Shown one piece after another: positions 8,888-19,068 of a DNA stretch of 64,000 bases. How positions within the stretch are numbered: position 1 is the first letter of the stretch; the number at the start of each line of letters is the position of its first letter. Where the stretch lies: positions 2,981,001 to 3,045,000 of the forward strand of contig NZ_CP040924.1 of the NCBI RefSeq assembly GCF_006351925.1, read 5' to 3'. Made by a program: the position numbers and the translations under genes. The notes under the pieces are model-generated. The model made no database searches. It had not been told where the DNA came from and worked only from the letters and a program-made list of their open reading frames with translations. The stretch comes from Clostridium thermarum (GTDB lineage Bacteria > Bacillota > Clostridia > Clostridiales > Clostridiaceae).

Positions 8888-9292
8888 TTAGTCTTCTATA
8901 GTACCGGTTGTTGTAACAGTAATTGTGCTTCCAGAAAGAGTAAAATCACCATTTGCAACTCCAACAAGTTCTCCAACAGTAAGATTTGATAATGCCGTAT
9001 AAGCTTCACCGCTTTTCTTTATAACCGGATTAGATAAATCTTCGCTATTAACTGTATCAACTGCTGTTTCTACTTTCTCACCATTCTTTATTTTTTTATC
9101 TGTTGCTTTGTCAGCATTATAAGCCTGAATAGCATGAACTATAGTTTTAGCACTTGACTGGAAATTAGATCTTCTAGCTTTAGTTTGATAACCTCCAATT
9201 CTTGGCACAAGTACTGCACCTAGTATAGCCAGGATAGCTATAACTGCAATAAGTTCAATGAGTGTGAAACCTTTCTTTTTTGAGTTTTTCAT
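8888..9292 (-). CDS. pilA: Type IV major pilin PilA
   Basis: A 134-residue prepilin: leader MKNSKKKG, mature start FTLIELIAVIAILAILGAVL with Phe+1 and Glu+5, then the usual VPRIGGYQTKARRS transition. The C-terminal domain is short (about 75 residues), threonine rich and has no cysteines. The ribosome site AAGGAGGAATACAAA is the strongest in the operon. It is the first pilin gene after pilB-pilC and is the best candidate for the main fibre subunit. Its product is cut and N-methylated by a prepilin peptidase not encoded in this window. Confidence 0.9.
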   Translation of the reverse strand: MKNSKKKGFTLIELIAVIAILAILGAVLVPRIGGYQTKARRSNFQSSAKTIVHAIQAYNADKATDKKIKNGEKVETAVDTVNSEDLSNPVIKKSGEAYTALSNLTVGELVGVANGDFTLSGSTITVTTTGTIED

Positions 9293-9345
9293 TTTGTATT
9301 CCTCCTTAAAATATATAATAAAATTTTGGTTAACTTAGTTAGAGC

Positions 9346-10566
9346 TTACTTAAATCCAAGTAAGTACAGTGCACCTACTGTATCATACATGTCAAACATT
9401 GGTAATATAATCGACAATATGATAAAGCCTACCACCACTGCCAATATAACAATTATCAGTGGTTCTATCATGGTGGTCATTTGAGCTGTAGCAGTTTCTG
9501 CTTCTTTGTCATAAAAACTTGCGGTTTTTCCAAGCACATCATCCAGTGTACCGGATTCTTCGCCTATTTTTAACATTTGAATAAACATTGTAGTAAAAAT
9601 TTCTTTTGCTCTTATGGAATCACTTATAGATATGCCCTTTTTTATGTCCTCAATGGATTGATATAGCAGCATTTCAAGGTGCTTATTTCCCAATACTCTG
9701 GATGATATCTCCAAACCTTCTACAACAGGTAAGCCACTGTTTAAAAGCATTCCAAAAGTTCTTGCAAACTTTGCTTGGGCTAGTTTCAACGTAAGCTTAC
9801 CAAAGATGGGAACCTTTAGCTTGAGTCTATCCATTTCCGTACTGTTGCCATTTCTTTTGATACCCCTAAACACAATAACAATTATTGCCACAATAGCTAT
9901 TACTATATACCAATACTCCTTCATAAAGTCACTGATAGCTAAAAGTATTTTTGTAGGTGCAGGCAGACTTTCTTTATCCTCCATCAAAGACCCTAATAAT
10001 TTAGGTAAAACAAATATTATTAAGTAATTAACTACCAAAACTGCTACTATTGCTATCATTATGGGGTAGGTCATGGCCTTCTTAACCTTTTGTACCTGGT
10101 CATATTCCTTATCATAGTAATCGGCCATCTTTATCATCATTTCATCAAGATTACCGCTGGCTTCTCCTACCGCTATCATGTTAACCAACATATTAGGAAA
10201 AACTTCGTGATTTCTCATGGATGCCGATAGAGTCCTTCCTTTTTGAACATCTTCATAAACCATGGTAATTGATTGTTTAAGCTTTTTATTCTCCGTTTCC
10301 TCCTTCAGTATTTCAAGGGCTTTTACAATGTTCATACCTGAAACAAGTATATACGAAAACTGCCTGCAAAATACTGCAATATCCTTTATCTTAACTCTGG
10401 CAAACTTAGTTAAATCTATATCTGATTTTCCCTCTTGCTTAATCATTACCGGATAGCATTCCATAGATCTAAGGGCAGACCTTACTGCATTTTCATCCAC
10501 AGCATCCATTTTCCCTTTTCTGATCTCACCGGTAACAAGCTTGGCTTCATATAAAAATATAGGCAA
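9346..10566 (-). CDS. pilC: Type IV pilus platform protein PilC
   Basis: The 406-residue protein has the PilC/GspF layout: an N-terminal cytoplasmic stretch (FLYEAKLVTGEIRKGKMDA), then two T2SSF domains (about 65-190 and 270-390), each with the characteristic FCRQFSYILVSGMNIVKALE / FARTFGMLLNSGLPVVEGLE segment, and about three membrane helices (near 168-188, 215-235 and 372-392). It forms the inner-membrane base on which the PilB motor acts. It follows pilB by 14 bases and precedes pilA. Confidence 0.93.
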   Translation of the reverse strand: MPIFLYEAKLVTGEIRKGKMDAVDENAVRSALRSMECYPVMIKQEGKSDIDLTKFARVKIKDIAVFCRQFSYILVSGMNIVKALEILKEETENKKLKQSITMVYEDVQKGRTLSASMRNHEVFPNMLVNMIAVGEASGNLDEMMIKMADYYDKEYDQVQKVKKAMTYPIMIAIVAVLVVNYLIIFVLPKLLGSLMEDKESLPAPTKILLAISDFMKEYWYIVIAIVAIIVIVFRGIKRNGNSTEMDRLKLKVPIFGKLTLKLAQAKFARTFGMLLNSGLPVVEGLEISSRVLGNKHLEMLLYQSIEDIKKGISISDSIRAKEIFTTMFIQMLKIGEESGTLDDVLGKTASFYDKEAETATAQMTTMIEPLIIVILAVVVGFIILSIILPMFDMYDTVGALYLLGFK

Positions 10567-10580
10567 TAGATTTCACCTCC

Positions 10581-12281
10581 TTATTCCTTAGCAAAAGCAG
10601 TCTTAATCAATTCATCTATAGTTGTTTGACCTCTTAATACCAAGTTTTCACAACCTTTTCTTATGGTCTTCATTCCTTTAGAAAGCGCCACTTGCTTTAT
10701 ATCCTCAACATCAGCCCCTTTTGAAATAAGATCTCTCATATCCTTTGTAATTTCCATGATCTCATATACTCCTAGTCTTCCTGAATAACCAGTATTTTCA
10801 CACCTCTGACATCCCATACCTTTGTAAAGTGTAATATTATGGCTAGGATCTATATCAAGAAGTTTCTTCTCATATTCAGAAGCTGCATACTCTACAGCGC
10901 AATGAGGACATATTTTTCTGACTAGTCGCTGTGCAATGATTCCAACAACTGAACTTCCTACTAAGTAAGGTTGAATTCCCATATCCTCTAATCTTATAAT
11001 AGTAGATGGTGCATCATTGGTGTGGATAGTACTTAAAACAACATGACCGGTGATAGCAGCTCGTATAGCTATTTCTGCGGTTTCACTATCTCTTATTTCT
11101 CCTATCATAACAATATCAGGGTCCTGTCTAAGTATTGATCTTAGTCCTGAAGCAAAAGTTAGCCCTGCTTTAACATTAACATTAACTTGATTTACTCCCT
11201 CGAGCATATACTCTACAGGATCTTCAACAGTTACTATATTTACATCATCTCTATTTAATTCTTTTAAAATGGAATAAAGCGTTGTAGACTTACCACTGCC
11301 AGTAGGCCCTGTGGCAAGAATAATGCCATATGGAGCATGCATAATTCTCTCAAGCTTTTCCAAGTCATCCGGATCCATACCCAACTGCTCTTTAGATATA
11401 TTAAAGCTGTTAGTATTTAGTATTCTAATAACTATCTTTTCTCCAAATATAGTAGGAAGTATTGAAACTCTCATGTCTATTTCTTTTCCATCAGATTTTA
11501 TTTTCATTCTTCCATCCTGAGGTATTCTTTTTTCAGCTATGTTTAAGTTAGCTAGAATCTTTATTCTTGTAACAAGTGATGCTAAAGATTCTACGGGTAT
11601 TCTCTGTTTCTCCTGAAGTTTACCATCTACTCTATATCTGATTTTTATGTATTTTTCAAAAGGTTCGATATGAATATCGCTTGTCCTCATTTTTATAGCT
11701 TCTTTAAGCATGGAATCTACAAGTTTAACTATTGGTGCATTATTAATTTCTTCCTCAGATTTTGCTTCTTCTAATTGTTTTTGTTTCTCTTCTGCAGATA
11801 GTTCAGTTTGTTTGGTTAATTCTTCTGCAGCCTTAGCAATATTTTGTCCTGAATAATACCTATCAATAGCTTTATTAATTTCTGTTTTAGATGCCAGGAA
11901 TATTTGTACCTCACATCCTGAGGTTATACGGACGTCATCCGCAGCGAAAAAATTAAGAGGGTCCTCCATTGCAACACTTAATACAAAACCTTTCATGTCA
12001 AAAGGTATTAGGGTATACTTTTTAGCGATACTCATAGGTACCTTTTTTATTACTTCTTCATCTATGATTTTGGTGTCTAGATTTACTCTATTGAATCCCA
12101 ACTGATCCCGTAATACTTCAAAGATTTCCTCTTCTGTAATCCAGCCCTCTTCAACTAATATTTCCCCTAGCTTACTTTTTGTATTCCTTTGTTTATCTAA
12201 TGCTTGCATAAGCTGTATTTCAGTAATTTTACCACTCTCGACCAACAAATTACCTAATTTCTTCTTTTGACCTGATATCAT
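10581..12281 (-). CDS. pilB: Type IV pilus extension ATPase PilB
   Basis: Start at ATG 12281 is chosen because AGAAGGAG lies 8 bases before it; an ATG at 12305 would overlap the upstream gene but has no ribosome site. The 566-residue product has an N-terminal MshEN/GspE-N domain (about 1-150), Walker A GPTGSGKST, Asp and His boxes, Walker B IVMIGEIRDSETAEIA, and a C-terminal zinc tetracysteine (CPHC then CQRC). This is the assembly motor of type IV pili, a hexameric cytoplasmic ATPase. No retraction ATPase PilT is present nearby. Confidence 0.93.
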   Translation of the reverse strand: MISGQKKKLGNLLVESGKITEIQLMQALDKQRNTKSKLGEILVEEGWITEEEIFEVLRDQLGFNRVNLDTKIIDEEVIKKVPMSIAKKYTLIPFDMKGFVLSVAMEDPLNFFAADDVRITSGCEVQIFLASKTEINKAIDRYYSGQNIAKAAEELTKQTELSAEEKQKQLEEAKSEEEINNAPIVKLVDSMLKEAIKMRTSDIHIEPFEKYIKIRYRVDGKLQEKQRIPVESLASLVTRIKILANLNIAEKRIPQDGRMKIKSDGKEIDMRVSILPTIFGEKIVIRILNTNSFNISKEQLGMDPDDLEKLERIMHAPYGIILATGPTGSGKSTTLYSILKELNRDDVNIVTVEDPVEYMLEGVNQVNVNVKAGLTFASGLRSILRQDPDIVMIGEIRDSETAEIAIRAAITGHVVLSTIHTNDAPSTIIRLEDMGIQPYLVGSSVVGIIAQRLVRKICPHCAVEYAASEYEKKLLDIDPSHNITLYKGMGCQRCENTGYSGRLGVYEIMEITKDMRDLISKGADVEDIKQVALSKGMKTIRKGCENLVLRGQTTIDELIKTAFAKE

Positions 12282-12301
12282 ATCCAATTCTCCTTCTTCT
12301 C

Positions 12302-13726
12302 TCATATTGAGGTAATCTCAAGAGTTTCTTCCTTGGATGTAAGTTTTATAATCATCCCCATCATAATCCAGTAGGTTGATGCAATTCCAACATGGCTAAT
12401 GTTAAAAAACGCTTGTACAAAGTAAGCTGTTACGGTATACAATAGGATAAGTACCACTGTATTCTTTCTTTGCTTGAAGCCAGCTACAAGTGTATAGGCT
12501 ACTATAATCAAATAAAGAATAGTAGCCGGTATCCCCTCTGTTACAGCCTTCTGCAGTATTTCATTATGAGCCTTGTCCACTATAGTGTCACCAAAAATGT
12601 GGTTTTCCTTCATAAACACAAGGTCAAAGGTATCAGGACCGCTTCCTAGAAGAGGCTTGTTCATAATTAATTTGGGAATTTTGCTCCATATCAGCAGTCT
12701 GTTGTTTCCAAGGGCTGTATACCGTTTTTCTTGAATAGCCTTCACCTCATTTTTAAAGGCTTGGGCACGTCCACTCACCACTGAGTTATCAGTAGTAAAG
12801 TTGATAAGGCAAAATACCATAGCAAAACCTAGGACCATCAACAATATCCTCTTACCAGCTTTTTTCCTCTTTAGAAAGTAAATAACTATAAATGTAAAGT
12901 AGATTATAAAGGTTGCCCAGACACTTCTGGTTTGACAGGATATAAGGCCCCCAAATATCAATAATGTGTATATGAAATACCTTATGCCCCCTTTTAATAA
13001 GTAGCAAAACATGCTTATGGGCAGCACCAGGGTAATAAAGCTGCCATAGAAATTTCTATGGCCGAAGGTACTGGGTGCAAAGCTCCTTTCCCTTGTAAGG
13101 TCTACTTGGGCAATATCTATTCCCAGAAGATAATCATACTTTGTATAGTATTGAACAAAGCCATAGAGCACCATTATTATTGTGCAAACAAATAGTACTT
13201 CCAGATGTATCTTTTTAAACTCATAATACTTTGAGAAGATAAACATCATAAATATATAACACAAAAGTACTAGGGCACCTTCTCTTCTTCCAGGCTTTCC
13301 ATCCAGGGCTCTAATTATATCAACGGAAAATATAGTAGACAGAATTATAAGAATTCCATAAGTCCCAAGAAGCTTGTCTATTAAATTGAATTGTGGTTTA
13401 ATGCCTTTTCTTATTACTTTAAACCACCAACCCAATAGCAATATTAAAGAAAAGAGATAAAAGTACTGTGCTTTGCCATAATAGTAGCTGTCCTTGTGCC
13501 TTTGTATTACAACCATGGGAAGAAAGCTTGTACACATAACAAATACTATATTCACAAGGTCTTCCCAAGTATTAATTGCAATAAAGTATATTACAACAAG
13601 TACTAACAGCAGAGCATAAACCGGAATCCAGTAATTCCAAGCTTCATTGTAAACTAAGGCAAAATTTAAAAGCACCATTAAAATTATTAAAATTACATTG
13701 ATTCTTTTTTTAATCAGTATAGTCAT
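12302..13726 (-). CDS. O-antigen-ligase-like membrane protein, first gene of pilus operon
   Basis: The 474-residue protein is almost entirely membrane helices (about ten to twelve) with a Wzy_C/O-antigen ligase signature: RSFAPSTFGHRNFYGSF, QTRSVWATFIIYF, a large outer loop with RLLIWSKIPKLIMNKPLLGSG, and the conserved DKAHNEILQKAVTEGIPA segment. This family (WaaL, Wzy, PglL/TfpO) moves lipid-linked glycans onto acceptors outside the membrane. As the first gene of a pilus operon, 20 bases before pilB, it may glycosylate pilin, but the acceptor cannot be read from sequence. Ribosome site AGGAG lies before the ATG. Confidence 0.75.
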   Translation of the reverse strand: MTILIKKRINVILIILMVLLNFALVYNEAWNYWIPVYALLLVLVVIYFIAINTWEDLVNIVFVMCTSFLPMVVIQRHKDSYYYGKAQYFYLFSLILLLGWWFKVIRKGIKPQFNLIDKLLGTYGILIILSTIFSVDIIRALDGKPGRREGALVLLCYIFMMFIFSKYYEFKKIHLEVLFVCTIIMVLYGFVQYYTKYDYLLGIDIAQVDLTRERSFAPSTFGHRNFYGSFITLVLPISMFCYLLKGGIRYFIYTLLIFGGLISCQTRSVWATFIIYFTFIVIYFLKRKKAGKRILLMVLGFAMVFCLINFTTDNSVVSGRAQAFKNEVKAIQEKRYTALGNNRLLIWSKIPKLIMNKPLLGSGPDTFDLVFMKENHIFGDTIVDKAHNEILQKAVTEGIPATILYLIIVAYTLVAGFKQRKNTVVLILLYTVTAYFVQAFFNISHVGIASTYWIMMGMIIKLTSKEETLEITSI

Positions 13727-14040
13727 TTTTTTCTCCTGATTCTACTAACTAAATACAAGTTATTGCATTACAGTTATTTACCAAAATTCAATATTGCCCT
13801 AAAATGTATTAATATTATTTTATTTTAAAAAAATGTTTAATAACCAAAATTTTTATTATATTGTATATATCTTCTAGGTCTCTATTTAGTTATTCTATAA
13901 TTTTTTTAAAAATCCTTCTGAAAAGTATTCATTTTTATCCATTATTTTCCGCTATGTTTCGACACAAAGTGGGTTTTTAAACCCAAAAATTAGTTGAAAT
14001 AAACATTATATTAATTTTTATCTTACCTTTCCAACAAGTC
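13727..14040. other. AT-rich gap between groEL terminator and pilus operon
   Basis: No gene is seen. Reading toward the pilus operon there is a GGGTTTTTAAACCC self-complementary stretch (about 13970-13983) and a single TGTCGAA heptamer (complement at 13958-13964), which matches a Spo0A box core but occurs often by chance. Several AT-rich hexamers could serve as promoters; none stands out. I looked for a cyclic-di-GMP riboswitch, common before clostridial pilus genes, and found no recognisable core. Confidence 0.5.
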
Positions 14041-14078
14041 AAAAAAAAAACAAGACCACCACATCTGTGATGATCTTG
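14041..14078 (-). terminator. Rho-independent terminator of groESL
   Basis: A 13-bp stem allowing G-U pairs (14051-14063 with 14066-14078) is followed on the minus strand by ten T residues at 14050-14041. It ends the groES-groEL transcript. Confidence 0.9.
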
Positions 14079-14114
14079 TCTTTATCCTGAAAAATATTAT
14101 ATTTATTCTTTATT

Positions 14115-15752
<1,638 letters not shown>

Positions 15753-15768
15753 CTATACTGCTTATAGA

Positions 15769-16053
<285 letters not shown>

Positions 16054-16109
16054 TTAAACCCCTCCTTAATGTATTATATTTATTATTTTGAAATTTTATA
16101 TCCATTTTG

Positions 16110-16136
16110 TTAGCACTCATCATCACTGAGTGCTAA
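16110..16136 (-). promoter_or_regulatory. CIRCE operator (HrcA-binding) of groESL
   Basis: A perfect match to the CIRCE consensus: TTAGCACTC at 16110-16118, nine-base spacer, GAGTGCTAA at 16128-16136. HrcA binds it to repress groESL when chaperone capacity is in excess. It lies just after the promoter and in the 5' leader. Confidence 0.98.
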
Positions 16137-16146
16137 TACAATTATT

Positions 16147-16175
16147 ATAATAATTAATCCTAAGTATAATTTCAA
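16147..16175 (-). promoter_or_regulatory. Sigma-A-type promoter of groESL
   Basis: TTGAAA (complement of 16170-16175), 17-base spacer, TATTAT (complement of 16147-16152), placed immediately upstream of the CIRCE element as expected for HrcA control. The rest of the 341-base gap between groES and the next gene (16054-16394) holds only AT-rich sequence and the divergent leader. Confidence 0.7.
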
Positions 16176-16394
16176 ATGCAATATTGGTAATAATAAGCAC
16201 ATTATTTTTGATATTCATTGTTTTCACAAATTAATCTTCCATTTATACATTATTTCTATTATTTTCTTTATTATACTCATTTTTATTAATTATCTGTGTC
16301 TGACCAATAAGGCTTTCTAAAATAAAACTTGTTAAATATCCCTACATTATATAAAATAAGAGTGAATGACTTTGAAATCATCGGAGGTAAAATT

Positions 16395-17078
16395 ATGTAC
16401 ACAATGACACAAGGTTACAAAAGAAAGTCTAAAATAGACGTTGTTGTCACAATAGTAACAACATTGGCACTGGCACTTTTTTTTATCAGTTCCTCTGTTA
16501 AATTAATTCTAAATGCTAAGTTTATATATAATTGGGACATAGACTATCTAAAAATTGCAGAGACAAATAATATGGATAAGGCCGCGCTTAAAAATAATTA
16601 TGATGTACTAATATCCTATGTACAGGACAAGGATATCCAGGAATTAAAGTTACCGGACTTTACAATGTCCCCTCAGGGTAAAATACACTTCGAGGAAGTA
16701 AAGGTCCTGTTTAATTATGTTGACTACCTCTTTTACAGTACAGTAATTATCAGTATCATAGGCATCATTATTTTATTGGTGAAAAGAAACTACAAATTTT
16801 TAAAACTTACATCTATACTAATGATACTTCTTCCTGTTGCACTGGCCATACCATTTGCAGTGGACTTTAATGCTACCTTCACGGCATTCCACAACATTGC
16901 CTTTAATAATGATTACTGGCTCTTTGACCCAAATTCAGACCCGGTAATAAACATATTACCGGAACCATTTTTCATGCATATGGCCATAGGCATACTGTTA
17001 CTTGTTGCCTTATTTAGTCTCTTATCCTTCTTAATTTATAGGCTACTTAACAGGGAAAAGTCTTATTATGACTTTTAG
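16395..17078 (+). CDS. DUF1461 (TIGR01906-type) integral membrane protein
   Basis: The ATG at 16395 is used since CGGAGG lies 8 bases before it; the longer frame from 16329 would start at TTG without a site. The 227-residue product has about four membrane helices (near 18-36, 112-132, 142-162 and 195-215) and the signature of this family between helices 3 and 4, NDYWLFDPNSDPVINILPEPFFMH. Members are widespread in Firmicutes but have no established function. It stands alone on the plus strand and its last 4 bases overlap the end of the convergent TVP38-type gene. Confidence 0.8.
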   Translation: MYTMTQGYKRKSKIDVVVTIVTTLALALFFISSSVKLILNAKFIYNWDIDYLKIAETNNMDKAALKNNYDVLISYVQDKDIQELKLPDFTMSPQGKIHFEEVKVLFNYVDYLFYSTVIISIIGIIILLVKRNYKFLKLTSILMILLPVALAIPFAVDFNATFTAFHNIAFNNDYWLFDPNSDPVINILPEPFFMHMAIGILLLVALFSLLSFLIYRLLNREKSYYDF

Positions 17079-17827
17079 TCTTTACCCTTCATATCATTTA
17101 ACAGATTTTTGCCTTTAAAGGCACCAATAGCACATAAAATCAATGCAGAAACGGCAATAAATACTATAAGGTGTTTGTTGCCGTTATATATTCCCGCTCC
17201 AAAGCTTGCAGATATAATTATTCCCGGTATTCGTGCCACCATGGAAGCCAATAGAAAGTCTTTAAGTTTCATATCTGTGATACCGGTTATATAGGCTATG
17301 GCATCCTTAGGAAAGCCCGGAATAAAGTAAATGAAGAAAACCAACAGCATGACCCTTCCTCTTTTCCTTCTATCTCCACCATAGCCGGTATGTAATAGGC
17401 CTTTAAATAACCTTAGGTTCTTCTCCGATATTATTTTTTCCAAAAAGGGCTTCCCTAGCTTCCTAGCTATTACAAACACCAGGGCACTCCCTAATAGTAT
17501 TCCCACTATAGAGGTGATTGAACCTCCGAGTACCCCATATATGTACCCTCCGGCAGCTTGAAGAAACTCTCCGGGAATAAAAAATATAACCACCTGCAGA
17601 AGCTGTAATAATGTAAAAACCACAATGCCACCCCTGCCAAATTCCAACATAAGCTTCTTTAATTCCTCAGGACTGGTCAAGGTGTAGCTATAGCTTTGTA
17701 CAAAGATATAAACAAAGGAAAGCACAATCCCCAGGAAGGTTCCTGCCAATATTTCATATCTGCAGCAGTAAATATAGCAAAGGGGAAAGAACAATTTTGT
17801 TACTTTTCCATTTGTATTATTATCCAT
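17075..17827 (-). CDS. TVP38/TMEM64 (VTT domain) membrane protein
   Basis: The 250-residue protein has the VTT/SNARE-associated core: FFIPGEFLQAAGGYIYGVLGG, then GILLGSALVFVIARKLGKPF, and later FFIYFIPGFPKDAIAYITG. It has about five to six membrane helices. Proteins of this DedA-related group are thought to move or scramble lipids and to affect envelope stability; no specific substrate can be read here. It overlaps the 3' end of the DUF1461 gene tail to tail and has no evident operon partner. Confidence 0.85.
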   Translation of the reverse strand: MDNNTNGKVTKLFFPLCYIYCCRYEILAGTFLGIVLSFVYIFVQSYSYTLTSPEELKKLMLEFGRGGIVVFTLLQLLQVVIFFIPGEFLQAAGGYIYGVLGGSITSIVGILLGSALVFVIARKLGKPFLEKIISEKNLRLFKGLLHTGYGGDRRKRGRVMLLVFFIYFIPGFPKDAIAYITGITDMKLKDFLLASMVARIPGIIISASFGAGIYNGNKHLIVFIAVSALILCAIGAFKGKNLLNDMKGKD

Positions 17828-17923
17828 AATTATCCCTCGCTTTTGGTAATATAACTGTAGTATTCCTTATTGGGGGGTATAATATGTTAGTTGGTATAAA
17901 AAATTTCTGACACGGAAAATAGT

Positions 17924-17957
17924 AAAAAAAGACCCTTAATCATAAAGATAAGAGTCT
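17924..17957 (-). terminator. Rho-independent terminator after the glycosylase gene
   Basis: AGACCCTTA at 17930-17938 pairs with TAAGAGTCT at 17949-17957 (one G-U), followed on the minus strand by a run of seven T residues. Confidence 0.85.
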
Positions 17958-17963
17958 CAAGTC

Positions 17964-18872
17964 CTAATCTCCAATCTGTATATTATTTTCTCTGGCATAA
18001 TAGAAGAGATACTGCTGGGCAAAGCCCGCTTCTTCACCAAATTTATCACGTCCGAAATCTCTGATCTTTTTCAGCGAAACATCCGGTGCTAAATAGAAGT
18101 GCATCATGGCTCTTTTTACCCATACGTCTACCGGGAAGGCAGAGATTTTGTCCATGGAAAACAGCATTATGCAATCTGCAACCTTGGGACCTATGCCGCT
18201 GAAGAGCTGCAAGGCATTATGGCAGCCATCTGCACCCAGCCTTGCCATATCGTATATATTATACTGTTCAAAGCCTTCCACGCCCTGTAGGCTGTTGTAG
18301 ATCTTATTTACAGTGTCTTTTACATATTTAGCTCTAAAGCCAAGGCCACAGGCCTCCAACTCCTGCTCCTCTGCTGCCACAAGCTGGTCTGGTGTTGGGA
18401 AGGCATAATATGTCTGGGCCTTGTACTCCAATGGAGTCCCCCAACGCTTACTGATATTTTCAATAGCCCTCTTTATCAAAGGAATCCTGTTGTTTGCTGA
18501 TATTATAAAAGAGTTAACTATTTCAAAGGGCTCCTGTTTCAGGATTCTTATACCATAGCCAAAATCCACAGCCTCTTTTAAAAGGGGATCGTGGCTTAAA
18601 TTATTTTTTATTTTTGAGTAGTCTCTGTTTAAATCGAAGTATTCCTGCCATATATTATAAAAGTCTTTTTCATCGCTGTTATATATTATTACATCATTTT
18701 CTTCCTTTACAAGCTCGATTACTCTTCCGTAAGCAACTCCTATAAAGTCATTTTCCGATACTCTATTCCATCTAAAGCACTGCCCGCACTCAAAGATATG
18801 TTGGAGTTGAAAATTTGCTGCATCTTTTAGCACAATGTAATTGTCCTTTACTTCAATTGATTTGTAGTCCAA
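17964..18872 (-). CDS. ogg: 8-oxoguanine DNA glycosylase/AP lyase (OGG1-like)
   Basis: The 302-residue enzyme has the N-terminal OGG domain (about 1-110, with FQLQHIFECGQCFRWNRV) and a helix-hairpin-helix GPD domain. The hairpin LFSGIGPKVADCIMLFSMDK carries the lysine that forms the Schiff base, and AFPVDVWVKRAM holds the catalytic aspartate about 20 residues later. It removes 8-oxoguanine from DNA and nicks the strand. The gene stands alone between a promoterless-looking gap and its own terminator. Confidence 0.93.
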   Translation of the reverse strand: MDYKSIEVKDNYIVLKDAANFQLQHIFECGQCFRWNRVSENDFIGVAYGRVIELVKEENDVIIYNSDEKDFYNIWQEYFDLNRDYSKIKNNLSHDPLLKEAVDFGYGIRILKQEPFEIVNSFIISANNRIPLIKRAIENISKRWGTPLEYKAQTYYAFPTPDQLVAAEEQELEACGLGFRAKYVKDTVNKIYNSLQGVEGFEQYNIYDMARLGADGCHNALQLFSGIGPKVADCIMLFSMDKISAFPVDVWVKRAMMHFYLAPDVSLKKIRDFGRDKFGEEAGFAQQYLFYYARENNIQIGD

Positions 18873-19017
18873 AGTTACCCTTCTTTCTTAATTCTATAGA
18901 TTTTTAATTTCAGCAGATTAATCATGAATTGTCTAATGTCTACCATTATCATTCCTATATTCTGCTTGTAACCTACTGTATTTATACGTTATATTGTACC
19001 ATATAATTATGTAAAAA

Positions 19018-19066
19018 GAAATTCAGCCCTAAAGCTGAATTTCCACCTAAATTACTCATTACTCAA
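19018..19066 (-). repeat. Palindromic intergenic repeat, copy 1, acting as nfnB terminator
   Basis: AAATTCAGC (19019-19027) and its complement (19034-19042) form a 9-bp stem. On the minus strand it is followed by TTTTTAC, so it can terminate nfnAB. The same stem plus flanking TTCCACCT and an AT-rich TCATTA tail recurs at 22418, exactly 3,400 bases away. Confidence 0.7.
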
Positions 19067-19068
19067 TA

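Noticed and set aside
13958..13964. Spo0A box (TGTCGAA) before the pilus operon
   Set aside because: A single 7-base match is expected by chance, and no promoter could be fixed relative to it. It is noted in the gap entry only.
13727..14040. Possible cyclic-di-GMP riboswitch before the pilus operon
   Set aside because: Such riboswitches precede pilus genes in Clostridioides, but no recognisable class I or II core could be found in this AT-rich stretch on the minus strand.
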